DNA from: Ignavibacteriaceae bacterium
GTDB taxonomy: Bacteria > Bacteroidota > Ignavibacteria > Ignavibacteriales > Ignavibacteriaceae
NCBI GenBank assembly: GCA_031292465.1
Contig: JARLHB010000054.1
Coordinates: forward strand, 1-6,245
Direction of reading: 5' to 3'
DNA: 6,245 nt
Position numbers and translations under genes: made by a program. Below the pieces are notes generated by a model that saw nothing but the letters and a program-made list of their open reading frames with translations, made no database searches and had not been told where the DNA came from. Shown in pieces: positions 1-4,841 of this stretch (the first letter of the stretch is position 1; each line of letters starts with the position of its first letter).

Positions 1-405
1 AACATCAACCTGAAAGCCGTTAGACAGCAGATCCAATACAGTCTGCTGCACACACACATGGCTTTCAATGCCTGCAACAACAACCTGGGAAACATTGTTA
101 TCAATAAGGCGCGTAAAAAAATTAGGCACTCCGGAACAACTGAAACTCATTTTTTGTATAACGCTAAGCCCTTCAAGTTCCTTTAAAAGAGATGCGTCAG
201 TGGGGCCTAAACCTTTTGGATATTGTTCAGTAAAAAAGATAGGAATATTAAGCGCTTTGAATCCCTTAATAAGCTTTAAAGAATTATTTATCACATTATC
301 GGGATCATTCATTACGGCTAATATTTTTTCCTGCAAATCAATAAGCAGAAGTGCTGTTTTTTCCCTTACTAATATTGTTTTATTTCTTTCCAGAACTGTT
401 TCCAT
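1..405 (-). CDS. Isochorismatase-family cysteine hydrolase (3' end beyond window)
   Basis: The visible 135 residues are the N-terminal three quarters of an isochorismatase-fold hydrolase; the frame is still open at position 1. Family members are cytoplasmic enzymes of about 180-210 residues that cleave amide or C-N/ether bonds through an Asp-Lys-Cys triad. All three are visible: D23 in 'LLLIDLQEK', K85 in 'VIQKMSFSC', and C118 in 'VAGIESHVCVQQTVLDLL'. The last motif matches the ISOC1/ISOC2- and YcaC-like subgroup better than true isochorismatases or nicotinamidases, so the substrate cannot be named. The ATG at 403-405 is preceded by GGAG with 5-nt spacing, which fixes the start. The C39-like peptidase gene ends 55 bp upstream on the same strand, with no obvious terminator between, suggesting one transcript. 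Family assignment is firm; function is open. Confidence 0.93.
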   Translation of the reverse strand, partial: METVLERNKTILVREKTALLLIDLQEKILAVMNDPDNVINNSLKLIKGFKALNIPIFFTEQYPKGLGPTDASLLKELEGLSVIQKMSFSCSGVPNFFTRLIDNNVSQVVVAGIESHVCVQQTVLDLLSNGFQVDV

Positions 406-460
406 AATAACTCCGGGAAATATTTTAATTTACGCTGTCTAATAATAACGGGCAGCAATA

Positions 461-1297
461 TTAATAAATCGGATCCATTCCATACTTGCCGCACGCATAC
501 ATCATCAGTAAAGCAGCCAAATCCACAAGTGCCTTTTTCTGATCTTCAGTATATATTACAAGGTCATACACTTCCGCAACGAACTGCATATTTTTAAGGA
601 TTTTCTTTAATTCATGAAAAGTGGGTATGCCATGCCAATTGGCTACCTGGTGAACAATAAGATTTTCATGCCTTCTCAGGAACTCAGTAAAAGATATAGT
701 CCTTTTAGAAACGGGGGTTCTTGGCCGGCAAATATTGATAAGGTCATTAAAATAAGTATCCCATTTCTCAGCAAGTTCTTTATTGCGGTTCTGCATAACG
801 AATTTTGCTTCTTCAAGAGAGAACTTTGCCTTGGTTGTAGGTTTAACATTAGGAGTAAGGGCATAGCCGTCATAGCTTATATAGCCGGTTTCCTCATCTG
901 TATATTTCCATCTTTTCAAGAGCTGATTTGCAGATAAAATAACAATAACCTTATCCAATCCACTGTCAACTACAATAAATTTATTCTGCTGTTCATTTAT
1001 TACGGTCAGCCAGTGTTCCCAGTTATCTACGCTTAAAATACAAGGCAGGCCCTGCTTAAGATGCTCGGTTAATTTCTTAATTGCCTCTTCGGGAACCTCA
1101 CGGCGGAAGTATTTCATTTTGCAGTCAAAACTTTTTGCTGCTTTAGCTAGTCCTATTTCATCAGTTCCGTACCACCATGTACTGCCTGCACGCCTGCCGA
1201 TTTCTTTTTCATTTTCAAACCTGCCAAGCATAATAAGAGCATATTTCAAAGCGAACGGTCCGCACTGGTATTTATAGGGTTGGGGATAAAAGCTCAT
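461..1297 (-). CDS. C39-like papain-fold cysteine peptidase with unknown C-terminal helical domain
   Basis: This is a 278-residue protein without signal peptide or membrane segment, so probably cytoplasmic. Residues 1-150 look like a C39-type papain-fold domain. The nucleophile motif 'YQCGPFALKYALIMLG' has Q11 (oxyanion hole) and C12. H95 lies in 'NWEHWLTVI' and D111 in 'FIVVDSG', giving the complete Cys-His-Asp order. In bacteriocin exporters this fold cleaves double-glycine leaders, but here there is no ABC transporter or transmembrane part, so it is a stand-alone peptidase or amidase. Residues 155-278 are charged and mainly helical and match no domain I recognise; they contain 'HQVANWHGIPTFHELKKIL' and end in 'ACGKYGMDPIY'. 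The ATG at 1295-1297 lacks a clear Shine-Dalgarno sequence, but C12 so near the N-terminus suits the family and leaves little room for another start. It is divergent from the ATP-grasp gene and probably co-transcribed with the isochorismatase-like gene. The substrate is unknown. Confidence 0.82.
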   Translation of the reverse strand: MSFYPQPYKYQCGPFALKYALIMLGRFENEKEIGRRAGSTWWYGTDEIGLAKAAKSFDCKMKYFRREVPEEAIKKLTEHLKQGLPCILSVDNWEHWLTVINEQQNKFIVVDSGLDKVIVILSANQLLKRWKYTDEETGYISYDGYALTPNVKPTTKAKFSLEEAKFVMQNRNKELAEKWDTYFNDLINICRPRTPVSKRTISFTEFLRRHENLIVHQVANWHGIPTFHELKKILKNMQFVAEVYDLVIYTEDQKKALVDLAALLMMYACGKYGMDPIY

Positions 1298-1346
1298 AGA
1301 CTATCGATTTTTATTTACCAATTTAAAGAATGTATTTGAATAAATC

Positions 1347-1367
1347 ATTAGAAAAATTTTGTCTAAT
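1347..1367. promoter_or_regulatory. 21-bp near-perfect dyad in divergent intergenic region, possible operator
   Basis: ATTAGA (1347-1352) and TCTAAT (1362-1367) are exact inverted half-sites. The inner bases are also symmetric, so nine of ten base pairs around the centre at 1357 match; only 1353/1361 do not. It lies between the divergent peptidase (start 1297) and ATP-grasp (start 1396) genes, 28 bp upstream of the latter's ATG, where a dimeric repressor could act on both promoters. The sequence is very AT-rich, so chance symmetry is possible, and no regulator gene is visible in the window. Confidence 0.35.
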
Positions 1368-1395
1368 TGCGATTTTTCGTTATTTTTATCACATT

Positions 1396-2451
1396 ATGAA
1401 AGATAATTTAAAAGTAGCTGTTGTATACAACGAAGCAAATCCTGACTTTTACGTAAAGCATGCGGAAATCGCTGCCGTTGATTTGTCCTTTACTCCGTAC
1501 TTTGAGATAGAGAACATAACTCCGATGGAAGAGTATGAACTCCTTGCAAAGCGTTTGAATAAAGTCGGCATAAATGCTTATACGCTAAATATAAAAGATG
1601 ATATTGAAATACTAATATCCGATCTCAAGAAGCACAAACCTGATGTAATCTTTAATTTCATAGAATTATTTAAAGATAATTCCCGTTTGGAAATGAATGT
1701 AGTCGGGCTTCTGGAGCTTTTGGGAATTCCATACACCGGCGCGCCTCCTATGGCTCTTGCCAACTGCCAGAACAAAGCTCTTGCTAAACGTATGCTGAAT
1801 GCTATTGGCATTCAAACGCCAAAATTTGAAATTGTAAAAAAGATTGAAAAAAGTTACGCAAGGGGGCTAAAATTTCCGCTAATTGTAAAACCTGCTTTTG
1901 AGGATGCAAGCGTCGGCATTGAGAATGATTCAATTGTTCTGAATAAAAAACAATTGACTAACCGTGTAGAATATGTATTAGATTATTTTCTTCAGCCTGC
2001 CCTTATTGAAGAATTTATTGACGGACGGGAGCTTAATGTTGCCGTATTAGGCGGTAAGATTCCCACTACCCTGCCGATAAGTGAAATTGACTTCACCGAA
2101 ATGCCTGATCATCTGTATAACATTGTAAGCTACCAGGCAAAATGGGATCCGCATAATGAGGCGTATCATAAAACTATTCCTGTTTGTCCGGCAAAGCTAC
2201 CCAAAAGGATAGAAAAGAAGGCTTTTTCTATTGCGTTAAAAGCTTTTAATGCAATGGGATGCAGAGACTATGCAAGAGTAGATATGCGCCTTGATAAGAA
2301 TAATGATTTGTATGCACTTGAAGTAAATCCTAACCCGGACTTAACAGAAGGCGCCGGTTTTATGCGCTCTGCTGAAGCTGCGGGCTATCCGTATGAACGT
2401 GCCTTAAAAAAAATTATCAGCTTCGCCTGGTCAAGACGTAAAAAAGCATAA
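1396..2451 (+). CDS. ATP-grasp ligase, D-Ala-D-Ala ligase-like but non-canonical
   Basis: This is a 351-residue cytoplasmic protein with the domain order of D-alanine-D-alanine ligase (usually 300-370 residues). The N-terminal part carries 'LLELLGIPYTGAPP' (105-118). The ATP-grasp part has K127 and K165 ('PLIVKPAFEDASVG', nucleotide/phosphate binding), E205-E206 ('LIEEFIDGRELNVAVLG'), an omega-loop-like 'SYQAKW' (245-250), and Mg2+ ligands D296 ('ARVDMRL'), E309 and N311 ('LEVNPNPDLTEG'). It should activate a carboxylate as acyl phosphate and join it to an amine. The HGxxGEDG signature of true Ddl is missing: residues 86-104 read 'FNFIELFKDNSRLEMNVVG'. Cell-wall D-Ala-D-Ala synthesis is therefore not a safe call; a peptide or amino-acid ligase of unknown substrate is more likely. 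The frame is open back to an ATG at 1330, but those 22 extra residues precede the normal first strand ('LKVAVVYN') and would cover the divergent promoter region, so I chose the ATG at 1396. Neither start has a Shine-Dalgarno sequence. Confidence 0.85.
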   Translation: MKDNLKVAVVYNEANPDFYVKHAEIAAVDLSFTPYFEIENITPMEEYELLAKRLNKVGINAYTLNIKDDIEILISDLKKHKPDVIFNFIELFKDNSRLEMNVVGLLELLGIPYTGAPPMALANCQNKALAKRMLNAIGIQTPKFEIVKKIEKSYARGLKFPLIVKPAFEDASVGIENDSIVLNKKQLTNRVEYVLDYFLQPALIEEFIDGRELNVAVLGGKIPTTLPISEIDFTEMPDHLYNIVSYQAKWDPHNEAYHKTIPVCPAKLPKRIEKKAFSIALKAFNAMGCRDYARVDMRLDKNNDLYALEVNPNPDLTEGAGFMRSAEAAGYPYERALKKIISFAWSRRKKA

Positions 2452-2460
2452 TTTTTTTAC
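2438..2460 (+). terminator. Weak AT-only hairpin with T-run at end of ATP-grasp gene
   Basis: GTAAAAAA (2438-2445) and TTTTTTAC (2453-2460) form an 8-bp stem that overlaps the TAA stop at 2449-2451 and includes a run of seven T. The stem has only one G-C pair, so it would terminate poorly. It is the only terminator-like structure before the MFS gene 177 bp downstream, so read-through into the transporter is possible. Confidence 0.25.
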
Positions 2461-2619
2461 AGGTTTTTATCACACTCATTCTTGATTATACATTGTATTT
2501 TCAGGCTATACTTATATATACAGTTCCAAATATCGGTTAGCAATAACACTTTTTAGATCTATAAATTTCCAGATTTGTTCATCTGCCTAAGCCCTAAACT
2601 TATTTCTAACTAATTGCCC

Positions 2620-2623
2620 GAGG
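2620..2623 (+). promoter_or_regulatory. Shine-Dalgarno site deciding the MFS start
   Basis: GAGG lies 5 nt upstream of the ATG at 2629. It falls inside the five extra codons that a TTG start at 2614 would add, so it argues for the shorter protein. Confidence 0.65.
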
Positions 2624-2628
2624 TTGTT

Positions 2629-3864
2629 ATGACCGGACAGACAAAAGGACTATATAAAAACATTTTTAATACTACCGTCCTTGTATCTTCCCTTGGTTAC
2701 TTTGTAGATATTTATGATCTTATTCTTTTCGGTATAGTTAGGATTCCCAGCTTAAACTTTCTCGGTATTCACGGCAGCCAGTTAATTGATTCTGGTGTTT
2801 ATCTGCTGAATATGCAAATGGGCGGCATGCTGATAGGAGGACTTATCTTTGGCATTTGGGGAGATAAAAAAGGAAGGTTATCGGTTTTATTCGGTTCTAT
2901 CTTTCTATATTCAGCGGCTAATTTTGCCAATGCCTACGTAACATCTTTACAAATGTATGCAATTCTCAGATTTTTAGCGGGTGTTGGTTTAGCCGGAGAA
3001 CTCGGCGCTGCCGTAACATTAGTAAGCGAAACAATGACAAAAGAAACCCGCGGGTACGGAACAGCTATGGTTGCAACAATAGGCGTTATGGGCGCTATTC
3101 TGGCTGCTGTGGTTGGCGAGGAAACCAGCTGGCAGACTGCTTATATTGTCGGTGGTATTCTTGGTATGGTTATTCTTATTCTGCGGATAAGCATGTTTGA
3201 ATCCGGCATGTACAAATCAATTAAAACTTCCAATGTTGCCAAGGGGCAGTTCTTTAAATTATTCACTTCTAAAGAAAGATTTTTTAAATACATTAACTGC
3301 ATACTTATTGGACTGCCAATATGGTATGTAGTCGGCGTGTTAATTACATTCTCGCCTGAGTTTGCAAAATATCTTGGCGTAACAAAGCCGATTGTTGCCG
3401 GCAAATCGATTATGTTTACTTATATCGGACTAATATTCGGCGATTTTATCAGCGGGTTCTTAAGCCAGATTATAAAAAGCCGCAAAAAGGCCGTAATGAT
3501 ATTTGTTATGCTTACTGCCGTTTTTATTATTGTTTATCTTTTCTCTCATAATTCATCACCCGCATATTTTTATACGCTTTGCGTTATACTTGGCGTTTCA
3601 ATAGGATACTGGGCTGTATTTGTTACTACCGCTTCAGAACAGTTCGGAACAAACTTAAGGTCAACAGTTACTACAACAGTACCAAATTTTATAAGGGGTT
3701 CGGTTATTCCTATAACTATTATATTCAGCCTTTTAAAAATACCTTTCGGACTTGTTTATTCCGCTTTGATTGTTGGTGTAATATCTGTTATAATTGCTTT
3801 CATTTCTTTATATAATTTGAAAGAGACTTACGGCGTTGATTTGGATTATATAGAGGAATTATAA
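2629..3864 (+). CDS. MFS transporter, metabolite:H+ symporter/sugar porter type
   Basis: This is a 411-residue inner-membrane protein with about 12 hydrophobic segments: six at roughly 14-187, a basic cytoplasmic loop at 190-220, and six at roughly 221-396. Loop 2-3 has the MFS motif A, 'GIWGDKKGR' (75-83, with D79 and R83). TM1 carries acidic residues D27 and D30 in 'GYFVDIYDL', and TM4 has 'RFLAGVGLAGELGAA' (R114, E124), both typical of H+-coupled metabolite/sugar porters. A degenerate motif A repeat occurs at 271-285. The 'EQFGTNLRST' stretch (337-346) corresponds to the E-x-F-x-T-x-x-R motif after TM10, and the short polar tail ends 'DLDYIEEL'. The substrate cannot be read from the sequence. 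I chose the ATG at 2629 because GAGG (2620-2623) sits 5 nt before it; an in-frame TTG at 2614 would overlap that site. The gene follows the ATP-grasp gene by 177 bp, too far for tight coupling. Confidence 0.92.
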   Translation: MTGQTKGLYKNIFNTTVLVSSLGYFVDIYDLILFGIVRIPSLNFLGIHGSQLIDSGVYLLNMQMGGMLIGGLIFGIWGDKKGRLSVLFGSIFLYSAANFANAYVTSLQMYAILRFLAGVGLAGELGAAVTLVSETMTKETRGYGTAMVATIGVMGAILAAVVGEETSWQTAYIVGGILGMVILILRISMFESGMYKSIKTSNVAKGQFFKLFTSKERFFKYINCILIGLPIWYVVGVLITFSPEFAKYLGVTKPIVAGKSIMFTYIGLIFGDFISGFLSQIIKSRKKAVMIFVMLTAVFIIVYLFSHNSSPAYFYTLCVILGVSIGYWAVFVTTASEQFGTNLRSTVTTTVPNFIRGSVIPITIIFSLLKIPFGLVYSALIVGVISVIIAFISLYNLKETYGVDLDYIEEL

Positions 3865-3910
3865 CAACCTGTTTTGTGAATTTGATATTAATTATATTTT
3901 GCGTCATTCG

Positions 3911-3988
3911 ACCTCCCCTTGCCATAGGCATCCCTATGGGATAATCCCCTCCTTAGTAAGGAGGGGAACGGCTTTAGCCGGGGGTGGT
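3911..3988. repeat. GC-rich multi-hairpin palindromic element (REP/MITE-like)
   Basis: This 78-bp GC-rich island lies in an AT-rich intergenic region and folds on either strand into an outer stem enclosing three hairpins. The outer arms are ACCTCCCC (3911-3918) and GGGGTGGT (3981-3988), with one mismatch. Hairpin 1 is CCATAGG/CCTATGG (3922-3928, 3933-3939). Hairpin 2 is a perfect 10-nt inverted repeat with a single central base, CCCCTCCTTA/TAAGGAGGGG (3946-3955, 3957-3966). Hairpin 3 is CGGCT/AGCCG (3969-3973, 3976-3980). There is no open reading frame and no T-run. The composition and nested symmetry resemble dispersed intergenic palindromic repeats of FCB-group genomes (REP- or MITE-like). 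Only one copy is in this window, so dispersal is inferred. Confidence 0.6.
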
Positions 3989-4109
3989 TAAAAGATTGAC
4001 ATTCCCTCTATATAATTTTCTTATAAAGGAATATTTATTTCTTTTTCCAATTCACACCACCGGTTATAAAATTACAATTATACTTTAACAGATTATACAG
4101 CATAAATAA

Positions 4110-4745
4110 ATGGAAGTTATAAAATACCTTATCGATCTTTTTTTACACCTTGATGTACACTTAAATGATATAATTATTCAATACGGAACATTAACTTATG
4201 TTATTTTATTCGTAGTAATATTTTGTGAAACGGGGCTTGTATTTACTCCTTTCCTTCCCGGCGATTCTTTAATTTTTGCCGCTGCAACCTTTGCCGCTAA
4301 AGGAACTTTTAATGTGAATTACCTTTTCCTTATACTGCTTGCTGCGGCTGTTCTTGGCGATACTGCCAACTACTGGATAGGGCATCTAATCGGGCCTAAA
4401 ATATTTCAAAAAGAGAACGTTCGTTTTCTAAAAAAAGAATATCTTGAGCGGACTCATAAATTTTATGAAAAGTACGGTGGCAAGACTATAATATTTGCAC
4501 GCTTTATTCCCATCATAAGAACCTTTGCGCCTTTTGTGGCCGGCATAGGCAGCATGACTTATTCAAAATTCATTGTCTATAATATTGCGGGTGCGGCTGC
4601 GTGGGTAGCAATTTTTGTTTACGGCGGCTTTTATTTCGGCAATATAAGTTTTATAAAACACAATTTTTCATTAGTAATTATTGCTATAATTTTTATTTCC
4701 ATTCTGCCGGGAATAATTGGGTACCTTAAGCAAAGAGGCAAATAA
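4110..4745 (+). CDS. dedA: DedA-family membrane protein (SNARE-associated/VTT fold)
   Basis: This is a 211-residue inner-membrane protein that resembles E. coli DedA (219 residues) along its whole length. Shared stretches include 'CETGLVFTPFLPGDSL' (39-54), 'THKFYEKYGGKTII' (115-128) and 'ARFIPIIRTFAPFVAG' (130-145). The four charged residues known to be essential in the E. coli paralogues YqjA/YghB are all present: E40, D52, R131 and R137. Hydrophobic segments lie near 26-62 (with a re-entrant part around PGD), 67-92, 128-147, 152-175 and 185-205. The family includes transporters that recycle undecaprenyl phosphate (UptA type) or flip phospholipids and supports proton-motive-force homeostasis; which applies here cannot be told. 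The ATG has an A-rich leader ('cataaataa') without Shine-Dalgarno. It is transcribed alone, 245 bp after the MFS gene and convergent with the T9SS gene. Confidence 0.95.
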   Translation: MEVIKYLIDLFLHLDVHLNDIIIQYGTLTYVILFVVIFCETGLVFTPFLPGDSLIFAAATFAAKGTFNVNYLFLILLAAAVLGDTANYWIGHLIGPKIFQKENVRFLKKEYLERTHKFYEKYGGKTIIFARFIPIIRTFAPFVAGIGSMTYSKFIVYNIAGAAAWVAIFVYGGFYFGNISFIKHNFSLVIIAIIFISILPGIIGYLKQRGK

Positions 4746-4769
4746 GCCAGCCTATATAATGATAAAATT

Positions 4770-4806
4770 GTGCCGTAAGAATTTTTTATTTATATTCTTA
4801 CGGCAC
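4770..4806. terminator. Bidirectional terminator hairpin between dedA and the T9SS gene
   Basis: GTGCCGTAAGAAT (4770-4782) and ATTCTTACGGCAC (4794-4806) are perfect 13-nt inverted repeats around an 11-nt AT loop. The hairpin lies 25 bp after the dedA stop and 36 bp past the stop of the minus-strand gene, in the 96-bp convergent gap. On the minus strand it is followed by 'caattttatc', a partial T-tract; the plus-strand trailer is less T-rich. Position and symmetry support a shared terminator. Confidence 0.75.
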
Positions 4807-4841
4807 GGAAGTTATTACCTTATTGAGATAGTATTACATAC

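Noticed and set aside
68..442. 124-codon plus-strand open frame
   Set aside because: It lies antisense over the isochorismatase-like gene, whose triad motifs are clear. Its translation is Ser/Ile/Leu-rich with no recognisable domain.
614..937. 107-codon plus-strand open frame inside the peptidase gene
   Set aside because: Antisense shadow of the C39-like gene; no ribosome binding site or domain.
1335..1361. Bacteroidetes-type promoter (TTTG ... TAnnTTTG) for the ligase
   Set aside because: The -7-like element reads AAATTTTG and the spacing is about 15 bp, shorter than the usual range, so the match is weak.
2482..2512. TTGATT and TATACT as a promoter for the MFS gene
   Set aside because: Spacing of 19 bp and a 4/6 match at -35; easily due to chance in AT-rich DNA.
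2614..2628. TTG start adding five residues to the MFS protein
   Set aside because: The GAGG ribosome binding site lies within these codons and is ideally spaced for the ATG at 2629.
3579..3815. 78-codon plus-strand open frame within the MFS gene
   Set aside because: Out-of-frame overlap with the last membrane segments; the Tyr/Phe/Cys-rich translation is a codon-shift by-product.
3996..4026. TTGACA (3996-4001) with TATAAT (4011-4016) or TTATAA (4021-4026) as a dedA promoter
   Set aside because: Spacing is 9 bp for the good -10 match and 19 bp for the weaker one. In an AT-rich FCB-type genome, where the promoter consensus differs, this is not enough.
3865..4109. CRISPR, tRNA or a small gene in the MFS-dedA gap
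   Set aside because: No repeated spacer pattern, no tRNA acceptor/TPsiC/anticodon arrangement and no credible frame. The only structure is the palindromic element.
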